Assembly (NCBI RefSeq): GCF_023155275.1
Contig: NZ_JALMUV010000028.1
Location: forward strand, 39,596-103,595
Source: Streptomyces rhizoryzae
GTDB taxonomy: Bacteria; Actinomycetota; Actinomycetes; Streptomycetales; Streptomycetaceae
DNA length: 64,000 bases
Reading direction: 5' to 3'
Part shown: positions 34,340 through 42,001 of the stretch, piece by piece
How positions within the stretch are numbered: the stretch's first letter is position 1
How the letters are laid out: every line of letters begins with the position of its first letter
Notes under the pieces: generated by a model
What the model saw: only the letters and a program-made list of their open reading frames with translations
What the model was told of the DNA's origin: nothing
Database searches by the model: none
Translations under genes and position numbers: made by a program

Positions 34340-35131
34340 ATGATGGGACCGGCGCATTCGCTGTCCGGAGCCGCGGCGTGGCTGGGGGTGGGAGCGGCGG
34401 CGGCCCAGGCCGGCTCCCCGATGCCCTGGCCGGTGCTGGTCAGCGGTGCGCTGATCTGTGCCGGCGCGGCGCTGGCGCCGGACCTCGACCACAAGGCCGC
34501 CACCATCTCGCGCGCCTTCGGGCCGCTGTCGCGCGGGCTGTGCGACGTGGTCGACACGCTCTCGCACGCCGTCTACAAGGCGACGAAGATGCGCGGCGAC
34601 TCGCACCGGGCGGGCGGCCACCGGACGCTGACCCACACCTGGCTGTGGGCGGTGCTGGTGGGCGGCGGGATGTCGCTGCTGGCCATGGTGGGCGGCCGCT
34701 GGGCGGTGCTCGGGATCCTCTTCGTCCACATGGTGCTGGCGATCGAGGGCCTGCTGTGGCGGGCGGCGCGGGTCTCCAGCGACGTGCTGGTGTGGCTGCT
34801 CGGCGCGGCGGCGGCGTGGATCCTGGCCGGGGTGATGGACGCGCCGGGCGGTGGCGCCGACTGGCTGTTCAGCGGACCGGGGGAGCAGTACCTCTGGCTG
34901 GGCCTGCCGATCATGCTGGGTGCGCTGGTGCACGACATCGGCGACGCCCTGACGGTCTCCGGCTGCCCGATCCTGTGGCCCATCCCGATAGGCCGGAAGC
35001 GCTGGTACGCGCTGGGCACGCCGAAGCCGATGCGCTTCCGGGCCGGCAGCTGGGTGGAGCTGAAGGTGCTGATGCCGGCGTTCATGCTGCTGGGTGGCGT
35101 GGGTGCGCTGGGGGCGCTGGGGTACCTCTGA
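34340..35131 (+). CDS. YdjM-type membrane-bound metal-dependent hydrolase
   Basis: A 263-residue integral membrane protein with five or six hydrophobic segments. Conserved His/Asp clusters typical of the LexA-regulated YdjM family are visible: GPAHSLSGAAAW at the N-terminus, APDLDHKAATISRAFG and HRTLTHTWLWAVL. The family is annotated as metal-dependent hydrolase; the physiological substrate is unknown. Two adjacent ATGs (34340, 34343) occur; the first is used, with GGGGTGGGGAA upstream. The 270 bases upstream hold the divergent promoter region shared with the helicase gene. Confidence 0.85.
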   Translation: MMGPAHSLSGAAAWLGVGAAAAQAGSPMPWPVLVSGALICAGAALAPDLDHKAATISRAFGPLSRGLCDVVDTLSHAVYKATKMRGDSHRAGGHRTLTHTWLWAVLVGGGMSLLAMVGGRWAVLGILFVHMVLAIEGLLWRAARVSSDVLVWLLGAAAAWILAGVMDAPGGGADWLFSGPGEQYLWLGLPIMLGALVHDIGDALTVSGCPILWPIPIGRKRWYALGTPKPMRFRAGSWVELKVLMPAFMLLGGVGALGALGYL

Positions 35132-35223
35132 GTCCTGCCGGGCCGGTGTCGGTGCCGACGGCGGTGCCGGTGGCCGGGCCGTTGCCCGGCTACGGACCCG
35201 GCGCTCCTCGGGCGGCGCGGCGC

Positions 35224-35277
35224 GCCACCGTGCGTTGGCGCGCCACTGTGCGTTCGGGCGCCACCGTGCGTTCGGGC
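35224..35277. repeat. 18-bp tandem repeat, three copies
   Basis: GCCACCGTGCGTTGGCGC and two near copies at 35242 and 35260 lie in the 212-base gap between convergent genes. No gene is visible in this gap. Confidence 0.85.
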
Positions 35278-35343
35278 GGCGCCGGTCCGGGCGGCGGCGC
35301 GGCGGTGCGGTCCGGGTCCGGCCGGGCGCCGGTGACCGGGGGC

Positions 35344-37128
35344 TCAGCCGTGCCAGGAGCGCCACAGGGCCGCGTAGGCGCCGCCGGCCGCGACCAGTTC
35401 GCGGTGGCTGCCCAGTTCGGTGATCCGGCCGTCCTCGACGACCGCGATGACATCGGCGTCGTGCGCGGTGTGCAGGCGGTGGGCGATGGCGATGACCGTC
35501 CGGCCGTCCAGGACGGTGCCCAGCGACCGCTCCACGTCCCGGGCGGCGCGCGGGTCCAGCAGCGAGGTCGCCTCGTCCAGTACGACGGTGTGCGGATCGG
35601 CCAGGACCAGCCGGGCCAGCGCGATCTGCTGCGCCTGCGCCGGACTCAGCGCGGTGCCGCCGGAGCCGACCTCGGTGTCCAGTCCGTCGGGCAGGGCGCG
35701 CGCCCAGGCGTCGGCGTCCACCGCGCCCAGCGCCGCCCACAGGGCCGCGTCCGCCGCGCCGGTGCGGGCCAGCAGCAGGTTGTCCCGCAGCGTCCCGACG
35801 AAGACGTGGTGCTCCTGGTTGACCAGCGCGACGTGCTCCCGGACGCGCTCGGCGGGCATCGCGGACAGCTCCGCTCCGCCCAGCGACACCGACCCGGCGC
35901 GCGGCGCGTAGATGCCCGCCAGCAGCCGGCCCAGGGTGGACTTCCCCGCGCCCGACGGGCCGACCAGTGCCACCCGGCTGCCCGGGCGGACGCGCAGCGA
36001 GACCTCGCGCAGCACGTCGACACCGGCGCGGTAGCCGAAGCTGACGTCCGCGGCGCGGACCTCCCGGCCGTCCGGGGCGACCGACGGGTCGGCGGCCTCC
36101 GGTGCGATCTCGCGGATGCCGACCAGCCGGGCCAGCGAGACCTGGGCCACCTGGAGCTCGTCGTACCACCGCAGGACGAGGTTGACCGGCTCGGTCAGCA
36201 TCTGCGCGAGCAGCACCCCGGTCGTCAACTGCCCCGGCGTGAGGCGGCCGTTCATCACCAGGACCCCGCCGAGCAGTACCACCGTGCCGAGGACCAGCCG
36301 GTGGCTGACGTTGATGACCGGGAAGAGCACCGAGCGCAGGAAGAGGGTGTAGCGCTCCCATTGGGTCCACTCCCGGATCCGGCGCTCGGAGAGGGCGGTC
36401 CGGCGGGCGCCGGTGCGGTGCGCCTCGATGGTGCGGCCGGCGTCCACCGACTCGGCGAGGACGGCGGAGACCGCGGCATAGCCGGCGGCCTCGGAGCGGT
36501 AGGCGGCGGGGGCGCGCCGGAAGTACCACCGGCAGCCCAGGAACAGCACCGGCACCGCGACGACCACGGACAGCGCGAGCGGCGGCGCGGTCACGGCGAG
36601 CCCGCCGAGCAGCAGCCCGGCCCAGACCACCCCGATCGCCAGCTCCGGTACGGCCTCCCGCATCGCCTCGGCCAGCCGGTCGATGTCGGTGGTGATCCGG
36701 GACAGCAGGTCGCCGGTGCCGGCCCGCTCCAGGACGCCCGGTGGCAGCGCCACCGACCGGACGAGGAAGTCCTCGCGCAGGTCCGCCAGCATCTGCTCGC
36801 CGAGCATCGCGCCGCGCAGCCGCACCATGCGGACGAAGACCGTCTGGACGGCCAGCGCCAGCGCGAACAGGGCGAGGGTGCGGCCCAGGTGGATGTCCCG
36901 TCCGCGGCCCGCCGCCAGGTCCTCGACCAAGCCGCCGAGGAGGTAGGGCCCGGCCATCGAGGCGATGACCGCCGCGGCGTTGACGGTGACCAGGACGGTG
37001 AAGTCCCGGCGGTGGCGGCGGATCAGCCCGGCGGCGTAGGCGCGCACCGTCGCCGGGGTGCCGACCGGCAGCGTCGCGGTGGTGCGCGGGGCGCCGGGGT
37101 CGTGCTCCGGCGGGGCCAGGCCGATCAT
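35344..37128 (-). CDS. ABC exporter half-transporter with intact Walker A and degenerate signature
   Basis: A 594-residue type IV ABC exporter subunit: six membrane helices then a nucleotide-binding domain. Walker A is GPSGAGKST (Lys396) and Walker B ends in VVLDEATSLLD, but the signature is LSPAQ (494-498) instead of LSGGQ. Its ATG overlaps the stop of the upstream half-transporter (ATGA), so the two are coupled and presumably form a heterodimer of the TmrAB/BmrCD kind. Combined with the partner's defects, one of the two ATP sites is complete and the other doubly degenerate. Export cargo is unknown. Confidence 0.92.
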   Translation of the reverse strand: MIGLAPPEHDPGAPRTTATLPVGTPATVRAYAAGLIRRHRRDFTVLVTVNAAAVIASMAGPYLLGGLVEDLAAGRGRDIHLGRTLALFALALAVQTVFVRMVRLRGAMLGEQMLADLREDFLVRSVALPPGVLERAGTGDLLSRITTDIDRLAEAMREAVPELAIGVVWAGLLLGGLAVTAPPLALSVVVAVPVLFLGCRWYFRRAPAAYRSEAAGYAAVSAVLAESVDAGRTIEAHRTGARRTALSERRIREWTQWERYTLFLRSVLFPVINVSHRLVLGTVVLLGGVLVMNGRLTPGQLTTGVLLAQMLTEPVNLVLRWYDELQVAQVSLARLVGIREIAPEAADPSVAPDGREVRAADVSFGYRAGVDVLREVSLRVRPGSRVALVGPSGAGKSTLGRLLAGIYAPRAGSVSLGGAELSAMPAERVREHVALVNQEHHVFVGTLRDNLLLARTGAADAALWAALGAVDADAWARALPDGLDTEVGSGGTALSPAQAQQIALARLVLADPHTVVLDEATSLLDPRAARDVERSLGTVLDGRTVIAIAHRLHTAHDADVIAVVEDGRITELGSHRELVAAGGAYAALWRSWHG

Positions 37129-39173
37129 GCGGTCTCCTTGACGGTGTGGCCGGCGCCGGCCTCGGGCGGGGCGGATTCCGGGGCGCCGGGGGCGGGCGGG
37201 CCGGGTTCCGGCGTTGGGGCCTGGGGCGTTCCGCCCTCAGGTGGGCGGGCCTCGGGCGTTCCGGTTCGCGCTGTTCCGGCTTCGGACGTGCAGGCTTCCG
37301 GTGTCCCCTCCCCAGGCGTACCGGCTCGCGGTGTCCCTGCCTCGGGCGTGTTCGCTTCCCGTGTGCCGGGTTCGGGGTCCGGGCGGCGGGTGACGACGGC
37401 GCGGTATTCGGGGTGGGTGCGCAGGAGTTCGCGGTGCGGGGCCGCGCCGGCGACCTTGCCGTCCTGGAGGAACACCACCTCGTCGGCGCGGTCCAGCAGC
37501 AGTGGGCTGGAGGTGAGGACCACCGTGGTGCGGCCGGATCGGAGCGTCCGCAGGCCATCGGCGATCCGGGCCTCGGTATGCGCGTCGACGGCGCTGGTCG
37601 GCTCGTCCAGGACCAGCACGCCGGGGTCGGCGACCAGCGAACGGGCCAGCGCCAGCCGCTGGCGCTGGCCGCCGGAGAGGGACCGGCCGCGTTCGGTGAG
37701 GTGGGCGCGCATCGGGTCGCCGCAGTCCGCGGCGGTGGCGCGGGCCAGCGCGGCCAGGACGTCGCCGCACTGGGCGGCGGCCAGCGCCTCGGCGGCGGCC
37801 ACCCGGCCGGAGGCGGGCACGTCGAGGAGCGCGCCGACGGTGCCGGAGAGCAGCACCGGGTCCTTGTCCTGGACGAGGACGGCCGCCCGGGCCGTCTCCC
37901 GCGGCAGGTCGTCCAGCGGTGTGCCGCCCAGTTCGACGGAGAGCGGCCGGCCGGACTCCGGCCCGTCCGCGGCCCGGTCCCCGCCCCTGTCCCCGCACCC
38001 GTCCCCGTCCCCGCCGGTGTGCGGGGGGTGGCCGCCGAGGCGTTCGGCGAGCCGGCCGGCCGCGTCCGGGTCGCCGCAGACCACGGCCGTGAGCCGGCCG
38101 GCCCGCGCGGTCAGCCCGCTGACCGGGTCGTGGAGGTCGCCGGAGGGCGGTTCCGGCGGTGCGAGCCGGCCGCCCGCGGGGCGGGTCAGCGCCAGTACCC
38201 GGGCCGTGCGCGTTGCCGACGGCCGGGCGAAGGACCAGGCCATCGTGATCTCCTCGATCTGCCGGAGCGGGTACAGCAGGAAGGCCACCGCACCGTAGAT
38301 GGTGACGAGTTCGCCGACGGTGATCCGGTGGTCGGCGGTCAGTCGGACCCCGTACCAGACCACCGCGATCAGCAGGAGGCCGGGCAGGGCGACCTGGACG
38401 GCGGAGATCAGCGACCACATGCGGGCGCTGCGCACGGCGGCCCGGCGGACCTCCTGGGAGGCGCTGCGGTAGCGGCGGAGGAAGAGCTCCTCCCCGCCGA
38501 TACCGCGCAGGACGCGGAGGCCGGCGACGGTGTCGGAGGCGAGTTCGGTGGCGCGCCCGGCCTTGTCGCGCTGCTCGTCGGCGCGGCGGGTGGCGGCCGG
38601 CAGCAGCGGCACGGCGGCCAGCGCCAGCACGGGCAGGCCGAGGACGACCAGCAGGCCCAGGTGCGGCTCGTAGCCGATCAGGGCCAGGCAGACGGCGCCC
38701 GCCGCGGCCAGGGCGGCACCGGAGCGGGAGAGGGTCTCGACGAACCATCCGATCCGTTCGAGGTCGCCGGTGCTGACGGCGACCACCTCGCCGGCGGCCA
38801 CCCGCCGGGTCAGCGCCCCGCCCAGGTCCGCCGTTTTGCGGGCCAGCAGCTGCTGCATCCGGGCCACCGCGACGATCCAGTTGGTGACCGCCGCGCGGTG
38901 CAGCATGACGTCGCCGAGCGCGACCAGCGCGCCGAGGAGGGCGAGCAGCCCGCCGGCCAGGAGCAGCCGGGACGGGCGGCCGTCCACCGCGGCCTGCACG
39001 GCGAGGCCCACCGGGAGGGGGAACGCGGCGGTCGCGCCGGTGTGCAGCAGCCCCCAGCCCAGGGCCTTGGCCTGGCCGCCGCGCTGCTGCCGGCACAGCC
39101 ACACGAGGAATCTGCCGCCCGTGCGGACGTCCGGGACGCCGGGGTCGGGATGGGGGAGATCGCGAATACGCAT
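37125..39173 (-). CDS. ABC exporter half-transporter with lost Walker A and intact signature
   Basis: A 682-residue partner subunit. Six membrane helices are followed by a nucleotide-binding domain in which Walker A is replaced by VCGDPDAAG (365-373), with no GK[ST]. The signature LSGGQ (499-503) and Walker B VLVLDEPTSAVD are intact. The C-terminal 80 residues are a low-complexity Thr/Pro/Glu/Ala/Gly tail unlike its family, probably a cytoplasmic extension or a repeat expansion. ATG at 39173 starts MRIRDLPHP. The canonical ATP site would be built from the partner's Walker A and this LSGGQ. It is transcribed first in a two-gene operon. Confidence 0.9.
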   Translation of the reverse strand: MRIRDLPHPDPGVPDVRTGGRFLVWLCRQQRGGQAKALGWGLLHTGATAAFPLPVGLAVQAAVDGRPSRLLLAGGLLALLGALVALGDVMLHRAAVTNWIVAVARMQQLLARKTADLGGALTRRVAAGEVVAVSTGDLERIGWFVETLSRSGAALAAAGAVCLALIGYEPHLGLLVVLGLPVLALAAVPLLPAATRRADEQRDKAGRATELASDTVAGLRVLRGIGGEELFLRRYRSASQEVRRAAVRSARMWSLISAVQVALPGLLLIAVVWYGVRLTADHRITVGELVTIYGAVAFLLYPLRQIEEITMAWSFARPSATRTARVLALTRPAGGRLAPPEPPSGDLHDPVSGLTARAGRLTAVVCGDPDAAGRLAERLGGHPPHTGGDGDGCGDRGGDRAADGPESGRPLSVELGGTPLDDLPRETARAAVLVQDKDPVLLSGTVGALLDVPASGRVAAAEALAAAQCGDVLAALARATAADCGDPMRAHLTERGRSLSGGQRQRLALARSLVADPGVLVLDEPTSAVDAHTEARIADGLRTLRSGRTTVVLTSSPLLLDRADEVVFLQDGKVAGAAPHRELLRTHPEYRAVVTRRPDPEPGTREANTPEAGTPRAGTPGEGTPEACTSEAGTARTGTPEARPPEGGTPQAPTPEPGPPAPGAPESAPPEAGAGHTVKETA

Positions 39174-39571
39174 GACATCCAGGGGTGTTGTCGCGACGGG
39201 TGGGGGAGTGGGGGTGGGGGCGGGGGGATGCCGGTCAGGTCAGGCCAGAGCAGGGCAGGGCAGGGCGAAGTGGCCCGTGGCTGCCGGAGGCAGGTCCGGT
39301 CGCGGACCGGGGCACAGGGCAGGTTCGCGCGCCGGGCGGTCCGGCTTCAAACGGTTTTTCCGCAGAAGGCCGGTAGATGCGGTGAGTTCTCCGTGGTGGG
39401 CAGGGAGGGGGAGCGTGCGGGCGGTGAGGACCGGCCGGGTGGGGGCGGAGACCGGTAACGGGCCGCCTGGAGCGGCCCGTTGGGGCGACGGGACGTGGTC
39501 GGCGGCCGGTGGGGCGCGCCGGGCGGGGCGGGGGGTGAAGCGCTGTCAGCGGGCGGTGGCAGCATGGAGGT
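39174..39571. other. Divergent intergenic region
   Basis: About 400 bases between the exporter operon and the L,D-transpeptidase gene. It contains short simple repeats (GTCAGGTCAGG and GGGCAGGGCAGGGC around 39233-39262) and a T-rich patch near 39354. It presumably holds both promoters; I see no gene. Confidence 0.4.
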
Positions 39572-40321
39572 ATGCGGACAGCGGGTGGTGTGCGGAGGGC
39601 ACGGACGGCGGCGGTGGCCGTGGCGGCGGTGACGGCGGCGGCCGTGCTGGCGGGCTGCGGGGCCGGCGGTGCGGACGGCAAGGACGGCAAGCGCTCCGCC
39701 GGGGGCCGGGAGCGTCCCGGTGGCCCGGCCGGCGCCCGCCCCGGGGAGCTCGCGGGGGTCGGCCCCGCACTGCGGTCGCGCGTCCCGGCCGACGCCCGCC
39801 AGGCCGTCGTGGTGCGGGGTGCCGGGGCGGACTCCCCGGACGCCACGGTGACGCTGTACGACAAGGGCGCCAACGGCTGGCGGCCGCAGGGCAGCTGGCC
39901 GGCGCACAACGGGCGGCGCGGCTGGACCGCGGACCACCACGAGGGCGACCAGCGCAGCCCCATCGGGGTGTTCGCGCTGACCGACGCGGGCGGTGTGCTC
40001 CCCGATCCCGGGTCCCGGCTCCCGTACACCCACTCCGCGGCCTTCACCCCGCCCTCGTACTGGTCGCGCACCACCCGCCACGACTTCGACTACGTGGTGG
40101 CGATCGACTACAACCGGGTTCCGGGGACCTCCCCGCTGGACCCGACGCGCCCCCTGGGGCAGGCCAAGGGCGGCGGGGTGTGGCTGCACCTCGACCACGG
40201 CAGCGGGACGTCGGCCTGCGTGAGCGTGGCGAAGCCCGCGATGGCGGCGCTGCTGCGGGCGCTCGATCCGGCGCGCCACCCGGTCGTGGTGATGGGGGAC
40301 CAGGCGCACCTGGCGGGCTGA
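39572..40321 (+). CDS. Lipoprotein L,D-transpeptidase-like (YkuD-related)
   Basis: A 249-residue exported lipoprotein. Arg-rich start, hydrophobic core and lipobox VLAGC are followed by an Asp/Gly-rich linker. The catalytic segment is HLDHGSGTSACVSV with Cys216, matching the SxGC-like Cys motif of L,D-transpeptidase/ErfK-type enzymes that cross-link or modify peptidoglycan through 3-3 links. GDQRSPIGVFALTD is the usual substrate-loop motif. GGAGG almost touches the ATG at 39572 (one base), which is unusual; the transcript start or true start may differ. It is the second cell-wall enzyme of this class in the window, next to the YkuD-less lipoprotein at 8941. Confidence 0.85.
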   Translation: MRTAGGVRRARTAAVAVAAVTAAAVLAGCGAGGADGKDGKRSAGGRERPGGPAGARPGELAGVGPALRSRVPADARQAVVVRGAGADSPDATVTLYDKGANGWRPQGSWPAHNGRRGWTADHHEGDQRSPIGVFALTDAGGVLPDPGSRLPYTHSAAFTPPSYWSRTTRHDFDYVVAIDYNRVPGTSPLDPTRPLGQAKGGGVWLHLDHGSGTSACVSVAKPAMAALLRALDPARHPVVVMGDQAHLAG

Positions 40322-40327
40322 CCCCGG

Positions 40328-40349
40328 ATCTTGGATCAAGCTCCAAGAT
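40328..40349. promoter_or_regulatory. Inverted repeat upstream of the dicarboxylate symporter
   Basis: ATCTTGGA (40328-40335) and TCCAAGAT (40342-40349) form perfect 8-bp arms around a 6-base spacer, in an AT-richer patch 110 bases before the symporter gene. It could be an operator or a hairpin ending the upstream gene. Confidence 0.5.
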
Positions 40350-40459
40350 TTGCGCGGAAGTTGTGCCGGACCCTTTCGTGCGGAAACACCGACCCGCCAT
40401 AGTGGCGGACCGCGGAAGTCCACTTCCGTATTTCAAAATCCGTCCATGGAGGAGTGCCC

Positions 40460-41863
40460 GTGCCGCACGCCACCGGAAACCCCGTCCGCCGCGCCGGGCG
40501 TCTGCTGCGCACCAGCCTGTTCGCCCAGGTCCTGCTCGCCCTGCTGCTCGGTGTCCTGGTCGGCCGCCTCTGGCCGCAGGCGGGCACCTCGCTCCAGCCG
40601 CTGGGCGACGGCTTCGTCCGCCTCATCAAGGCGGTGATCTCCCCGCTGGTCTTCTGCGTCGTCGTCGCCGGGATCACCAAGGCGGGCGACCTGAAGTCGT
40701 TCGGCCGGATCGGCGTCAAGGCGCTGATCTGGTTCGAGGTCGCGACCAGCGTCGCGCTGGTCGTCGGCCTGCTGGCGGGCAATGTCTTCGCCCCCGGCGC
40801 CGGGATGCACGTCGATCCCGCCTCGCTCGACAAGAGCGCGGTGGACGCGAAGACGGGGGGCGGCAAGCTGCCGTCCGCCGCCCAGTTCATCCTGGAGGCG
40901 CTGCCGAACAGCGCGGTCGGCGCCTTCGCGGAGAACGCGCTGCTCCAAGTGCTGGTCCTGGCCTGCCTGGTGGGCGCGGCGCTGCTGCACCTGGGGCAGC
41001 GGCGGGTCCCCCAGCTGCTGCCGCTGATCGAGCAGGCCCAGGACGTGGTCTTCACCATCGTCGGCTACCTCATGAAGCTCGCCCCGCTCGCGGTCTTCGG
41101 TGCCACCGCCCACCTCGTCGGCCAGTACGGGCTGGGCGCGATGGCCACGTACGGCAAGCTGATCCTGGTCTGCTACGGGGTCGCGCTGGCCTTCCTGGTG
41201 CTGCTGGGGCTGGCCCTGAAGGCGGTGACCGGGCTGAGCCTGTGGAAGTTCGTCCGCTACACCCGCGAGGAGCTGCTGCTGGCGCTGGGCACCGGCTCCA
41301 GCGAGACGGTGATGCCGCGGATGATGCAGAAGCTGCGGGCCGCCGGCTGCCGGGACGACGCGGTGGGCCTGGTGCTGCCCACCGGCTACTCCTTCAACCT
41401 CGACGGCGCCTCCATCTACCTGTCCATCGGCACGCTCTTCATCGCCCAGGCGGTCGGCGTGCACCTCTCGCCCGGCCAGCAGATCACCGTCGTGCTGGTG
41501 CTGATGCTGACCAGCAAGGGCATGGCGGGCGTGCCCGGTTCGGCGTTCCTGGCGCTGTCCGCGACCGCCTCCGCCCTGGGGGTCATCCCGGCCGCCGCGG
41601 TGGCGCTGCTGCTCGGCGTCGACCGCATCATGGACTCCATGCGGGTGGCCACCAACCTGCTCGGCAACTGCGTCGCGGTCTTCGCGGTGTCCCGCTGGGA
41701 GGGGGCGCTGGACCGCGTGACGGCGAAGAAGGTGCTGGCCGGCGAGGTCCCATCCGCCCCCGCCCCGCAGCCGGAGACCCCGCCCGCTGCGCAGCCGGAG
41801 ACCGCCCCCGCCGGCCGCGAGGAGGAGTCCGGCGGCACCCGTGTCGCGCCCGGCGAGAAGTGA
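40460..41863 (+). CDS. dctA: Dicarboxylate/amino acid:cation symporter (DctA/GltP type)
   Basis: A 467-residue carrier of the DAACS family that takes up C4-dicarboxylates, glutamate or aspartate with H+ or Na+. The serine-rich re-entrant loop is seen as GTGSSETVMPRM, the unwound helix motif as SFNLDGASIYLSIG, the second loop as SKGMAGVPGSAFL, and the substrate-binding helix as DRIMDSMRVATNLLGN. A Pro/Glu-rich C-terminal tail follows. GTG at 40460 has GGAGGA six bases upstream; GTG at 40454 would abut it. It ends at a hairpin four bases downstream of the stop. The symbol is by family only. Confidence 0.9.
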   Translation: MPHATGNPVRRAGRLLRTSLFAQVLLALLLGVLVGRLWPQAGTSLQPLGDGFVRLIKAVISPLVFCVVVAGITKAGDLKSFGRIGVKALIWFEVATSVALVVGLLAGNVFAPGAGMHVDPASLDKSAVDAKTGGGKLPSAAQFILEALPNSAVGAFAENALLQVLVLACLVGAALLHLGQRRVPQLLPLIEQAQDVVFTIVGYLMKLAPLAVFGATAHLVGQYGLGAMATYGKLILVCYGVALAFLVLLGLALKAVTGLSLWKFVRYTREELLLALGTGSSETVMPRMMQKLRAAGCRDDAVGLVLPTGYSFNLDGASIYLSIGTLFIAQAVGVHLSPGQQITVVLVLMLTSKGMAGVPGSAFLALSATASALGVIPAAAVALLLGVDRIMDSMRVATNLLGNCVAVFAVSRWEGALDRVTAKKVLAGEVPSAPAPQPETPPAAQPETAPAGREEESGGTRVAPGEK

Positions 41864-41890
41864 GCCCCGGGTGACGGCGGCACCCGGGGC
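41864..41890 (+). terminator. Terminator of the symporter gene
   Basis: A perfect 10-bp stem (41864-41873 with 41881-41890) with a 7-base loop, starting immediately after the stop codon. Confidence 0.75.
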
Positions 41891-41933
41891 GCCGGACGCC
41901 CGGGCACGAGGACGCCCGGCACGGTGTGAGGGC

Positions 41934-41976
41934 CCCCGGGCCCCGGTGGCGGACGGCCGGCCACCGGGGCCCGGGG
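41934..41976. terminator. Very strong bidirectional terminator
   Basis: A perfect 17-bp GC stem (41934-41950 with 41960-41976) and a 9-base loop between the convergent symporter and GH109 genes. It is among the longest perfect stems noticed in the window. Confidence 0.85.
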
Positions 41977-42001
41977 AGCGCGCGGACGGGCCGCGCCCCC
42001 G

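Noticed and set aside
31024..38298. A 2424-codon open frame on the plus strand
   Set aside because: It is antisense to tesB, the helicase and the ABC exporter genes and has no domain logic; long spurious frames are expected at this GC content.
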